In this document: positions 33,128 to 40,873 of the stretch, piece after piece | Layout of the letters: every line of letters begins with the position of its first letter | Numbering within the stretch: position 1 is the stretch's first letter | Assembly (NCBI RefSeq): GCF_017599385.1 | Contig: NZ_JAGFPK010000001.1 | Coordinates: 2,307,541 to 2,371,540 of the forward strand | Direction of reading: 5' to 3' | Length of the DNA: 64,000 nucleotides | Source of the DNA: Ciceribacter sp. L1K22 | GTDB taxonomy: Bacteria; Pseudomonadota; Alphaproteobacteria; Rhizobiales; Rhizobiaceae | The notes under the pieces: generated by a model | What the model was told of the DNA's origin: nothing | Seen by the model: the letters and a program-made list of their open reading frames with translations, nothing else | The model's database searches: none | Made by a program: the position numbers and the translations under genes

Positions 33128-33820
33128 TCATACCGCCGGAAGCGTCAGAGCCCGCATGTGAAAGCGGATCTGGCCTTCCGGGTAGCGATGTTCCTCACCG
33201 ACCGGGCAGGCATTCCGAGCGAGACATCCCGACATCATGCAACCTGCCTGCCCAGTGGGCGTCGCCAGATGCGACCGGCATGCCGCCACGTCGAAGCTAT
33301 CCATCCGGATAGCAGCGACCGGGCAGGATGTGAGGCAAGGCTTGTCGGGACAGTGATCGCAGGGATGCCTCTCTACCCGCCCCGACGCCGCTAACGCCAT
33401 GGAAAACCCGAGTGCGCCCCGGTATCCGTGCCACAGGCCGAACTCGGGGTGGATCAGAATCCCGAGCGGCGAGGCTTTCAGGCCTTCAGCATGCATCGCC
33501 CATTGCTGGAAAGGTTGATACGGCGGATCGGACGGATAGTAGGCGGTGGCGCCGAACCGTTCCGCAGCCTCGCCGATTACCTGCTTCGACCAGGTGTCCA
33601 GCGGATGCTCCACCGCTCTCACGTGCTGCCGGTGCCAATCGTCGAAAGCCTCCCAGAACGAACCGCCCGCGTTTCCGACCAGCACGACGCTCGCAGCATG
33701 CCTCCCGTCGCGCAACAACGGGCCGTCGCCCTCCCCGAAAACGGCAACGCCCCGCACGAACAGGCCGTTCGGGCGGAGCGCCGATTTGATGTCGTCGAGG
33801 AGACCGGACCGCGCGTTCAT
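33128..33820 (-). CDS. Double [4Fe-4S] ferredoxin-like protein, QueG-related
   Basis: The 230-residue protein has two cluster motifs: CDHCPDKPCLTSCP (CX2CX4CX3CP) and, after a spacer, a second Cys-rich site ending CLARNACPVG. The N-terminal part (PYQPFQQWAMHAEG, HPEFGLWHGYRGALGFS) resembles epoxyqueuosine reductase QueG, but it is much shorter than QueG and lacks the cobalamin half. It lies about 100 bases downstream of the MttB-like gene on the same strand. It could supply electrons to RACo or keep the corrinoid active. It converges with ParA. Confidence 0.75.
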   Translation of the reverse strand: MNARSGLLDDIKSALRPNGLFVRGVAVFGEGDGPLLRDGRHAASVVLVGNAGGSFWEAFDDWHRQHVRAVEHPLDTWSKQVIGEAAERFGATAYYPSDPPYQPFQQWAMHAEGLKASPLGILIHPEFGLWHGYRGALGFSMALAASGRVERHPCDHCPDKPCLTSCPVAAIRMDSFDVAACRSHLATPTGQAGCMMSGCLARNACPVGEEHRYPEGQIRFHMRALTLPAV

Positions 33821-33918
33821 CGCGGTCCTTCATACTTGTAATGCGGCCTCCACACTTCCTCCTGGATCATGTCGGCCACTTGTCGTGCTCCGCCTTGCTC
33901 CCTGGCTTCGGGATGCTT

Positions 33919-35487
33919 TCAAGTGAAAGCGTCGGGCATCGATCCCTTGCGCTCGGCGATATAGGCCAGAAGCGCCTCGTCCTGCGCCGGATCGAGCGCC
34001 GGTGCCTCGTAGGAGTCGAGCCACGAGCGGCAAAGCGCGTTGGCGCGTTCCTCGATCCGCTTGCGGCCTTCCACTTCCCACTGCTCGAAGGAATTGTTGT
34101 CGGCGAGCGCCGAGCGGTAGAACGCCGTCTGGAAGTTCGCCTGTGTGTGCGCGCAACCGAGATAATGAGCGCCCGGACCAACCTCGCGGATCGCGTCCAT
34201 CGCCTGCCCGCCTTCCGACAGGTCGACGCCGGCTGCCATCTTCTGCATCATGCCGAGCTGGTCCTGGTCGATCATGAACTTCTCGTAGCAGGCCGAAAGC
34301 CCGCCTTCGAGCCAGCCCGCGGCATGCAGCACGAAGTTCGTGCCGGCCAGCAGCGTCATGTTCAGCGTATTGGCGCTCTCGTGAGCGGCCTGCGCGTCCG
34401 GAACCTTGGAGGCGCAGAGCGAGCCGCCGGTACGGAACGGAATGCCGAGGCGACGCGCCAATTGTGCCGCACCATAGGACACCAGGGCCGGCTCCGGCGT
34501 GCCGAAGGTCGGCGCACCCGACTGCATGGAAATCGAGGCTGCGAATGTGCCGAACAGGACAGGCGCACCCGGCCGGATGAGCTGGGTGAACGAGGCACCC
34601 GCCAGCACTTCAGCCAGAATCTGCGTCAGCGTGCCGGCAACCGTGACCGGGCTCATCGCGCCGGATAGGATGAACGGCGAGATCACGCACGCTTGGTTGT
34701 GCTTGGCGTAGACCTTCAAAGCACCCAGCATCGTCTCGTCGAACACCATAGGCGAGTTCGCGTTGATGAGGTTCAGCATCACGCAGTTGTTTTCGACGAA
34801 GTCATCGCCGAACACGAGCTTGGCCATCGCCACCGAATCCTCGGCGCGTTCGGGTGCGGTCACCGACCCCATGAACGGCTTGTCCGAATATTTGAGGTGC
34901 GTGTAGATCATGTCGAGGTGACGCTTGTTCACCGGCACGTCGACGGGCTCGCAGACCGTGCCGCCGGACGAATGCACCGACGGTGCCATGTAGGCGAGCT
35001 TCACGAAATTGCGGAAGTCCTCGATCGTCGCGTAGCGGCGGTTGCCGTCTAGGTCGCGGACAAAGGGAGGACCGTAGACAGGGGCGAAGACCGTTGCCTT
35101 GCCGCCGATCTGCACGCTGCGCTCCGGATTGCGCGCATGCCAGGTAAACTGCGATGGCGCGGTCTGCAGGATCTCCCGGCACAGACCTTTCGGAAAATGC
35201 ACGCGCTGGCCGCGGACATCCGCGCCGGCCTTCTTCCAGATCTCCAGCGCCTCGGCGTCGTCGCGGAACTCGATGCCGATTTCTTCGAGCACCGTGTCGG
35301 CATTGCGCTCGATGATCGACAGGCCCTCTTCGTCGAGGACCTCGTATTCCGCGATTTTGCGGGTGATATAGGGCATGGACGGACCGGCGCCGCCGCCGCT
35401 GCGCGAGGCCCTGCGGGCTGCTGCTCCCCTGCCCTCGCCGCGGGCGCGACGGCCGCCGGCGTTTGAATCTTGAGTCATGTCGTCCAT
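33919..35487 (-). CDS. MttB-superfamily (trimethylamine/betaine) methyltransferase, non-pyrrolysine type
   Basis: The 522-residue protein transfers a methyl from a quaternary or tertiary amine to its corrinoid protein. It has the MttB fold markers YEVLDEEGLSIIERNADTVLEEIG, VHFPKGLCREILQTAPS, FAPVYGPPFVRDLDG, and the closing block ALDPAQDEALLAYIAERKGSMPDA. No in-frame amber codon occurs, so it belongs to the non-pyrrolysine branch (as in glycine betaine and proline betaine enzymes). Residues 11-35 form an Arg/Gly-rich tail (GGRRARGEGRGAAARRASRS). ATG 35487 follows GAGGAG. It is divergent from the corrinoid protein gene and shares its control region. Confidence 0.9.
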   Translation of the reverse strand: MDDMTQDSNAGGRRARGEGRGAAARRASRSGGGAGPSMPYITRKIAEYEVLDEEGLSIIERNADTVLEEIGIEFRDDAEALEIWKKAGADVRGQRVHFPKGLCREILQTAPSQFTWHARNPERSVQIGGKATVFAPVYGPPFVRDLDGNRRYATIEDFRNFVKLAYMAPSVHSSGGTVCEPVDVPVNKRHLDMIYTHLKYSDKPFMGSVTAPERAEDSVAMAKLVFGDDFVENNCVMLNLINANSPMVFDETMLGALKVYAKHNQACVISPFILSGAMSPVTVAGTLTQILAEVLAGASFTQLIRPGAPVLFGTFAASISMQSGAPTFGTPEPALVSYGAAQLARRLGIPFRTGGSLCASKVPDAQAAHESANTLNMTLLAGTNFVLHAAGWLEGGLSACYEKFMIDQDQLGMMQKMAAGVDLSEGGQAMDAIREVGPGAHYLGCAHTQANFQTAFYRSALADNNSFEQWEVEGRKRIEERANALCRSWLDSYEAPALDPAQDEALLAYIAERKGSMPDAFT

Positions 35488-35518
35488 GGTGCTCCTCACT
35501 CTCGCGCCGCTGGGCGCT

Positions 35519-35646
35519 TTCGAATTTGCTCTTATGCTATTCGAATTGAGATGTGAAACATTCCTTATTGCGCCAACGAATACCACCGGACAGACATCGA
35601 CTATCCTGTTTGGTCGCTTTTTTCCGTCAGGGACGTCGCATTCGAA
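35519..35646. promoter_or_regulatory. Divergent control region with three TTCGAA motifs
   Basis: TTCGAA occurs at 35519-35524, 35540-35545 and 35641-35646 between the divergent MttB-like and corrinoid-protein genes. The first two lie 21 bp apart, two helical turns, which suits a dimeric activator or repressor. The regulator is unknown, and the motif is only a candidate. Confidence 0.45.
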
Positions 35647-35740
35647 ATGAGTTTTTTATCCTATTGAGGTTTAACTGCTCCTCGGGCAGTCTTTTATCGA
35701 CTCCAATCGCTTAACGGTCATCCAGCAGGAACATCAGGCC

Positions 35741-36445
35741 ATGTCAGACGATGAAATCATTCTCTCGGAACTCTCCGACGAAGAACTCGTGCAGCAGATG
35801 CACGACGATCTTTACGACGGCCTGAAGGAAGAGATCGAGGAAGCGACGCAAATCCTTCTCGATCGCGGCTGGGCGCCGTATGACGTCCTGACCCAGGCTC
35901 TGGTCGAAGGCATGCGCATCGTCGGCGTCGACTTTCGCGACGGCATTCTCTTCGTGCCGGAAGTGCTTCTCTCCGCCAACGCCATGAAGGCCGGCATGAC
36001 GATCCTGCGCCCGCTGCTCGCCGCAACCGGCGCGCCGAAACAAGGCAAGATGGTCATCGGCACCGTCAAGGGTGACATCCACGACATCGGCAAGAACCTC
36101 GTCGGCATGATGATGGAAGGCGCCGGTTTCGACGTCATCGACCTCGGCATCAACAATCCGGTCGAGAACTATCTGGAAGCGATCGAGCGTGAAAAGCCGG
36201 ATATCGTCGGCATGTCCGCTCTGCTCACCACCACCATGCCTTACATGAAGGTCGTCATCGACACGATGAAGGAAAAAGGCATTCGCGACGATTACGTCGT
36301 TCTTGTCGGCGGCGCACCACTGAACGAGGAATTCGGCAAGGCCGTCGGAGCCGACGCCTATTGCCGCGATGCTGCCATTGCCGTTGAAACGGCGAAGGAA
36401 TTCATCGCCCGCAAGCACAACCAGATGGGCGGTCGCGCCTTATAA
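35741..36445 (+). CDS. Corrinoid-binding methyltransferase partner protein
   Basis: The 234-residue protein is a MtbC/MtgC-like corrinoid carrier: an N-terminal helical cap domain (QMHDDLYDGLKEEIEEATQILLDRGW) and a B12-binding Rossmann-like domain. The base-off ligand motif is GDIHDIGKNLVG (Asp112, His114, Gly117), followed by IDLGINNPVENYLEAI and VVLVGGAPLNEEFG. It accepts the methyl from the MttB-like enzyme and passes it to the methyl-H4folate enzyme. It is the start of the rightward arm of the locus. Confidence 0.92.
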   Translation: MSDDEIILSELSDEELVQQMHDDLYDGLKEEIEEATQILLDRGWAPYDVLTQALVEGMRIVGVDFRDGILFVPEVLLSANAMKAGMTILRPLLAATGAPKQGKMVIGTVKGDIHDIGKNLVGMMMEGAGFDVIDLGINNPVENYLEAIEREKPDIVGMSALLTTTMPYMKVVIDTMKEKGIRDDYVVLVGGAPLNEEFGKAVGADAYCRDAAIAVETAKEFIARKHNQMGGRAL

Positions 36446-36475
36446 GAAAAAGCGGCCTCAGTGTTCTGAGGCCGC
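36445..36475 (-). terminator. Minus-strand terminator inside the end of a small gene
   Basis: On the minus strand, GCGGCCTCAG and CTGAGGCCGC (36466-36475 and 36452-36461) form a 10-bp stem around a 4-base loop, followed by TTTTTCTTATAA. It overlaps the stop codon of the small membrane gene 36458-36601. On the plus strand it may also slow transcription after the corrinoid gene. Confidence 0.8.
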
Positions 36476-36601
36476 CATCATATTTGCCGTGGATGCGCCG
36501 GACTGACCGGAACCGATCGCCCAGAGACTGCTCGCCAGACCTCCGACGACGACGAATAGCATGTAGTATGCCGATATGCGTGCGACGGTTCCGAGCGTCA
36601 T
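36458..36601 (-). CDS. Small single-pass membrane protein (47 aa)
   Basis: ATG 36601 follows CAGGAG and opens a 47-residue frame with one membrane helix (YYMLFVVVGGLASSLWAI) and a polar tail. It faces the corrinoid gene and ends inside its own terminator. Function unknown. Confidence 0.6.
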   Translation of the reverse strand: MTLGTVARISAYYMLFVVVGGLASSLWAIGSGQSGASTANMMAASEH

Positions 36602-36626
36602 GGCGTTTACTCCTGTTTGCTTGCGC

Positions 36627-36794
36627 TTAGTAGGAAGCGGCGTTGTCGACTCGCTGTCCGGCGTCCTGCGTTGCATCGACGGCATTTGCGGTATCCTGGC
36701 CCATGCCGCGAATGGTGTTGCCGCAGCCGGCGAGCAGTGCGACCGACGCGAACAGCGATGCGGCGACGGCGAGACGGGTGGTGCTTTTCTTCAT
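36627..36794 (-). CDS. Entericidin-type lipoprotein
   Basis: The 55-residue precursor has a lipoprotein signal with lipobox LLAG|C, then the entericidin pattern CGNTIRGMGQD followed by an alanine-rich helix (NAVDATQDAG). Entericidins are small outer-membrane lipoproteins; the role of this family in Rhizobiales is unclear. Its start lies 26 bases from the DUF1638 start on the other strand. A near-identical paralogue is at 37472. Confidence 0.8.
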   Translation of the reverse strand: MKKSTTRLAVAASLFASVALLAGCGNTIRGMGQDTANAVDATQDAGQRVDNAASY

Positions 36795-36820
36795 GACATG
36801 GGCTCCCTATCTGGTTTGAC

Positions 36821-37459
36821 ATGAACGAGATTTCGCAGACAGAACGCACGGTGACGGAAAAGGTTCGCGTGATTGCGTGTGGTGCCATTGCCCGCGAGGT
36901 TCTGGCCGTGAAGGAAGCGAACGGGCTGGCCCACATCGAACTCGAGTGTCTGCCGGCGATCTGGCACGTCTACCCGGAAAGAATTGCGCCTGCGCTCCGT
37001 ACGAAAATTGCCGAGGCCCGTGCCGACGGCGTGGACAGGATTTTCATTGGCTATGCCGAATGCGGCACCCAGGGCGAGATCGACAAAATCTGCCTCGAAG
37101 AAGGCATCGAGCGCATCGGTGGACCGCACTGCTACGCCTTCTTCACCGGCACGGAGAAATTCCTCGCCGAGTGCGAGGACGAGTTCACGGCCTTCTACCT
37201 GACCGACCTCATCACCCGGCAGTTCGAGGCCTTCGTTATCGAGCCGCTGAAGCTCGACAGGCACCCCGAACTTCGCGACATGGTGTTCGGCAATTACACG
37301 AAGATCGTCTACCTGGCGCAGACGGAAGATCCTGCACTGCAGGAAAAGGCGAAATGGGCAGCGGACTACCTGAAGCTCGACTACGAATACCGTTTCACCG
37401 GCTACGGCGATCTCGAGCGCGAACTCGTTGCCGCCTCGCGCCCGCGCCCTGCGGCCTGA
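36821..37459 (+). CDS. DUF1638 protein of corrinoid methyltransferase locus
   Basis: The 212-residue protein is the DUF1638 type often encoded with MttB-family methyltransferases in alphaproteobacteria. Five cysteines fall in the first 104 residues (20, 43, 81, 91, 104), in VIACGAI, LECLPAIW, GYAECGTQGE, KICLEEG and GGPHCYAFF, suggesting a metal or Fe-S site. It has no membrane segment. A role in methyl transfer or corrinoid handling is inferred from context. The start codon's promoter must lie inside the divergent entericidin gene. Confidence 0.8.
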   Translation: MNEISQTERTVTEKVRVIACGAIAREVLAVKEANGLAHIELECLPAIWHVYPERIAPALRTKIAEARADGVDRIFIGYAECGTQGEIDKICLEEGIERIGGPHCYAFFTGTEKFLAECEDEFTAFYLTDLITRQFEAFVIEPLKLDRHPELRDMVFGNYTKIVYLAQTEDPALQEKAKWAADYLKLDYEYRFTGYGDLERELVAASRPRPAA

Positions 37460-37471
37460 ACGTCGTCCCGG

Positions 37472-37630
37472 TCAGTTCACCGCATTGACCACGCTGCGAC
37501 CCGCATCCTGCGTGGCATCGACCGCGTTGCCAAGGTCCCGCCCGACGCCGCGAATGGTATTGCCGCAGCCACTCAGGCTGATAGCGACCGTGAGAACGAT
37601 GAAAACCCGTGCAAGAGTGCCGTACACCAT
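37472..37630 (-). CDS. Second entericidin-type lipoprotein
   Basis: The 52-residue precursor shares the entericidin layout with the copy at 36627: signal helix, lipobox SLSG|C, CGNTIRGVGRD and NAVDATQDAG. The two paralogues flank the DUF1638 gene on both sides and point the opposite way to it, which suggests a local duplication. Confidence 0.78.
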   Translation of the reverse strand: MVYGTLARVFIVLTVAISLSGCGNTIRGVGRDLGNAVDATQDAGRSVVNAVN

Positions 37631-37831
37631 GTCGTGACCTCCGTTCGAGGAAAAGCGCGGCTGACTGACATGCGCCCGTCACAAAATCAAGCCATGCCTT
37701 CAAGCTATGGATTTTACGCTTCCTTTAGCATGGCGTGAAATTCAGCACGCGCGCGCGGCCTCCCTTAAGGACGCCGAAATCGATGATCGCCATCATCGGG
37801 AGACGTCGACAAGAACAATATGGGGGGAGCC

Positions 37832-38479
37832 ATGACCGACGGAGCACATGCCATCAATGGTTCGTATGCCGAAACCGCCGAGCGTCATCATCCGGAACAC
37901 CTGTCGGTGGTCCTGAAGCGTCTGGCCGCGACCGGCAGCGACAAGATCAGCGTCCGTGATATCGCGATCGCTTTGCAGGATCGCTCCTTCGGCGCCTTTC
38001 TTCTCGTCTTCGCCCTTCCCAATCTCGTGCCGCTGCCGCCCGGCGCCACGCTGATCATCGGTCTGCCACTCGTTTTCGTGGCGTGGCAGATGCTTGCCTC
38101 GCCCCATGGGCGCGTCGTCCTGCCGAAGCGTATCGGCGACTACCGAATCGACCGCCAGACCTTCGAGCTCATCGTCCGTCGCCTTGGACCTTGGCTGCAA
38201 TGGGCGGAAAACTGGGTCAGGCCGCGCTTCTGGTTCCTCGAGTCGCGGTCGGCCGAACGTCTGCTCGGCATCTATGCGCTGATCCTTGCCGTGGTCGTCG
38301 TCCTGCCCATCCCGCTCGGCAACTGGCCGCCGGCCTTTGCTCTCGCGATTATCGGCTTTGCGCATTCCGAGCGCGATGGCCTTGGAGTTCTGGCGGGTTG
38401 CGTGATAGGTCTTGCCACGATTGCGCTTGCGGGCTTCGTGGTCTTCACGGCCGGAGCACTGCTGAACCTGGTTTTCTGA
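37832..38479 (+). CDS. ExoD-family exopolysaccharide-related membrane protein
   Basis: The 215-residue protein matches ExoD: an N-terminal region (VLKRLAATGSDKISVRDIAIALQDRSFGAFLLVFALPNLVPLPPGAT) and about four hydrophobic segments. ExoD in Rhizobium affects exopolysaccharide and nodule invasion; the molecular role is not settled. ATG 37832 follows GGGGGGAG. Confidence 0.85.
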   Translation: MTDGAHAINGSYAETAERHHPEHLSVVLKRLAATGSDKISVRDIAIALQDRSFGAFLLVFALPNLVPLPPGATLIIGLPLVFVAWQMLASPHGRVVLPKRIGDYRIDRQTFELIVRRLGPWLQWAENWVRPRFWFLESRSAERLLGIYALILAVVVVLPIPLGNWPPAFALAIIGFAHSERDGLGVLAGCVIGLATIALAGFVVFTAGALLNLVF

Positions 38480-38487
38480 GGGGCTTG

Positions 38488-39285
38488 ATGGTCGAAGCTG
38501 GGCTAGTCGACGTTCGTGCCGCGGCACGACGGGTCGTCGTCATGACGGATGGCGGACAGAATTCCCGCCTTGTGGTCTGCGCGCTGGCGTCCCATTTCCC
38601 CGACATCCATGTCATCGTCGAGACGCCGGAAGCCAAGGGCGAAATCCTGAGGCGACGCGCCCGCGCCAGGGGATGGCTCGACGCATCGGGCCAGCTTGCG
38701 ACGATGGCGCTGGCCAAGCTTCTCCGATTTGCCTCGCGCGACCGGGTCCAGCGCATCATCCAGTCAACCGGCCTGCGCGCCGAGTTTCCGCCGAACGTGG
38801 CAATCATCAAGGTTCCCGATGTCAACAGCGATGCCTGCCTCGACAGCCTGCGCGACCTGACGCCGGCCGTCATCCTCCTCGTCAGCACGCGGCTCCTGAA
38901 ACCCGCGACGCTTGCGGCCATCCGCTGCCCGATCGTCAACCTGCATGCCGGCATCAACCCCGCCTACCGCGGCCAGATGGGCGGCTACTGGTCGCTTGCC
39001 CTGGGCGACCGGGGGAATTTCGGCGCGACGATCCATCTGGTCGATGCCGGCACGGACACCGGCGCGACGCTAGCGGAAGTCCGCACCGTCCCGACCGACC
39101 GCGACAACATCTCCACCTACCCCCTTCTGCTGACCGCGGTCGCGCTCCCCGCGTTGACCCAAACCCTCGGATCGATCCTTAAGGGCACGGCCCGCACGAT
39201 TCCGAGCGAAGGCGTCTCCGCGCTGCGCTTCCCGCCGCCGATTTGGCTGTGGATTTGGTACGCCGTGACACGCCGCGTCTGGTAA
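38488..39285 (+). CDS. Formyltransferase-family protein
   Basis: The 265-residue protein has the formyltransferase core: VNLHAGINPAYRG with the N-x-H pair, GGYWSLALGD, and HLVDAGTDTGA carrying the catalytic Asp. The N-terminal half is Rossmann-like. Such enzymes move formyl groups from formyl-H4folate to amines. A link to one-carbon flow in the adjacent methyl-transfer genes is conceivable but not shown. It begins 8 bases after exoD. Confidence 0.85.
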   Translation: MVEAGLVDVRAAARRVVVMTDGGQNSRLVVCALASHFPDIHVIVETPEAKGEILRRRARARGWLDASGQLATMALAKLLRFASRDRVQRIIQSTGLRAEFPPNVAIIKVPDVNSDACLDSLRDLTPAVILLVSTRLLKPATLAAIRCPIVNLHAGINPAYRGQMGGYWSLALGDRGNFGATIHLVDAGTDTGATLAEVRTVPTDRDNISTYPLLLTAVALPALTQTLGSILKGTARTIPSEGVSALRFPPPIWLWIWYAVTRRVW

Positions 39286-39381
39286 ATTCCCGCCGCGTCG
39301 TTTTTTGTTGTTCGCGACGTCGTCTAAAGCGCAGTCCATCGGTCGTGGGCGGTGCATTCTCGCGCTAGCAGGAGGAATTTC

Positions 39382-39684
39382 ATGGCCGACAGGATCATCG
39401 TCTACTGGCGCGACATCCCCGCCCAGGTCATCGTCAAGAAGGGCCGCACCTCGGCCAAGCGTGAGCTCTCGCTGCGCTTCACCGAAGCGATCGACATGTG
39501 CGCCATGCGCTCCGGCGCCGCCGAGACGGATGAGTACCTCGCCGAATGGCGCAAGGCCGATCCGGTTTCGGTCAGCGACGACCTTGAAGCCGAGGCCGAC
39601 AAGGCAGCCGCCGAAATCGAGGCGGCCTACGACAAGGAACGCCTCGTGAAGCTCGTCCACGCTGGAGGTCGCGACGCGGCCTGA
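39382..39684 (+). CDS. 'Virulence factor' family small protein of methyltransferase loci
   Basis: The 100-residue protein (MADRIIVYWRDIPAQVIVKKG, then RELSLRFTEAIDMCAMRSGAAETDEYL) belongs to the small family usually named 'virulence factor' in Rhizobiales genomes next to methyltetrahydrofolate:corrinoid methyltransferases. The name is historical and no virulence role is implied. It is strongly acidic at its C-terminus. CAGGAGG precedes the ATG. It may be an accessory of the corrinoid system. Confidence 0.78.
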   Translation: MADRIIVYWRDIPAQVIVKKGRTSAKRELSLRFTEAIDMCAMRSGAAETDEYLAEWRKADPVSVSDDLEAEADKAAAEIEAAYDKERLVKLVHAGGRDAA

Positions 39685-39768
39685 CCGCGCCAGCCTGCCC
39701 ACGCCATCACACAGATTGACCGGCGCCCGGAGACAGACCTCCACGCCACGACGGAGACCCAGAAGATC

Positions 39769-40737
39769 ATGACCCGCACCATCGTCGCATCCGCCACCCG
39801 CGAAATCATCATCGGTTTCGACCAGCCCTTCTGCGTGATCGGCGAGCGCATCAACCCGACCGGCCGCAAGAAGCTTGCCGCCGAGATGATCGAGGGCAAT
39901 TTCGACACCGTCATCAAGGACGCCCTCGAGCAGGTCGCCGCCGGCGCCACCATGCTCGACATCAATGCCGGCGTCACCGCCGTCAACCCGAACGAGACCG
40001 AGCCGCCGCTGCTCGTCAAGACGCTGGAAATCGTCCAGGGCCTCGTCGACATCCCGCTGGCGATCGACTCCTCCGTGACCGCCGCCATCGAGGCCGGCCT
40101 CAAGGTCGCCAAGGGCCGCCCGCTGATCAACTCCGTCACCGGCGAGGAAGAAAAGCTCGAAGCCATCCTGCCGCTCTGCAAGAAGTATGACGTTCCGGTC
40201 GTCGCGATCTCCAACGACGAGACCGGCATCAGCCAGGACCCGGACGTCCGCTTCGCCGTCGCCAAGAAGATCGTCGAGCGCGCCGCCGACTACGGCATCA
40301 AGCCGCACGACATCGTCGTCGACCCGCTGGTCATGCCGATCGGCGCCGTCGGCTCGGCTGGTCTGCAGGTGTTCGCGCTCGTGCGGCGTCTCCGCGAGGA
40401 GCTGAAGGTCAACACCACCTGCGGCCTCTCCAACATCTCCTTCGGCCTTCCGCACCGCCATGGCATCAATGCCGGCTTCATCCCGATGGTCATCGGCGCC
40501 GGTATGACCTCGGCGATCATGAACCCCTGCCGCCCGGCCGAGATGGAAGCCGTGCGCGCCGCCAACGTTCTGAACGGCACCGACGAGAACTGCTACAACT
40601 GGATCAAGACCTACCGCGACTACAAGCCGGCCGAAGGCGGCCATGCCGCGGCACCCGCCCCTGCCGCGGCCTCCGCCGGCGGCGGCCGCCGCGGCGGCCG
40701 AGCGGCTCGCGTGGGCGGTGGTGCAGCAACCGAATGA
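39769..40737 (+). CDS. Methyltetrahydrofolate:corrinoid methyltransferase
   Basis: The 322-residue pterin-binding TIM-barrel enzyme shows GERINPTGRKKLAAEM, ATMLDINAGVT, PLAIDSSVTAAIEAGL, LINSVTGEEEKL and DPLVMPIG, the pterin-binding signature seen in MtgA/AcsE-type proteins. It moves the methyl group from the corrinoid protein to tetrahydrofolate. The last about 35 residues form an Ala/Pro linker and a Gly/Arg-rich tail (AGGGRRGGRAARVGGG). A terminator lies 29 bases after the stop. Confidence 0.93.
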   Translation: MTRTIVASATREIIIGFDQPFCVIGERINPTGRKKLAAEMIEGNFDTVIKDALEQVAAGATMLDINAGVTAVNPNETEPPLLVKTLEIVQGLVDIPLAIDSSVTAAIEAGLKVAKGRPLINSVTGEEEKLEAILPLCKKYDVPVVAISNDETGISQDPDVRFAVAKKIVERAADYGIKPHDIVVDPLVMPIGAVGSAGLQVFALVRRLREELKVNTTCGLSNISFGLPHRHGINAGFIPMVIGAGMTSAIMNPCRPAEMEAVRAANVLNGTDENCYNWIKTYRDYKPAEGGHAAAPAPAAASAGGGRRGGRAARVGGGAATE

Positions 40738-40766
40738 TGACCATCCCAGGCATCATCTGACAACAC

Positions 40767-40806
40767 GATCACCCGCAGGCTCGGCCTTCGGGTGATCTTT
40801 CGTTCT
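40767..40806 (+). terminator. Rho-independent terminator after methyl-H4folate methyltransferase
   Basis: GATCACCCG (40767-40775) and CGGGTGATC (40789-40797) form a 9-bp stem, followed by TTTCGTTCT. It divides this gene from the RACo gene, which must have its own promoter between 40807 and 40873. Confidence 0.85.
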
Positions 40807-40873
40807 CGGCAATCGGGAACGGCCAATTTCAACAATCTGGATCGCGTTCCTTGAAGACGCCGGAAAGATCGAC

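Noticed and set aside
31479..33820. Plasmid partition locus
   Set aside because: A single ParA is present without ParB, parS or replication genes, and chromosomal genes surround it.
33919..35487. Pyrrolysine-containing MttB
   Set aside because: The frame has no in-frame TAG, and no pylT or pylS genes were seen in the window, so it is a non-pyrrolysine relative.
39382..39684. Real virulence determinant
   Set aside because: The family name is only a historical label; the gene sits in a methyl-transfer locus and shows no secretion signal or toxin feature.
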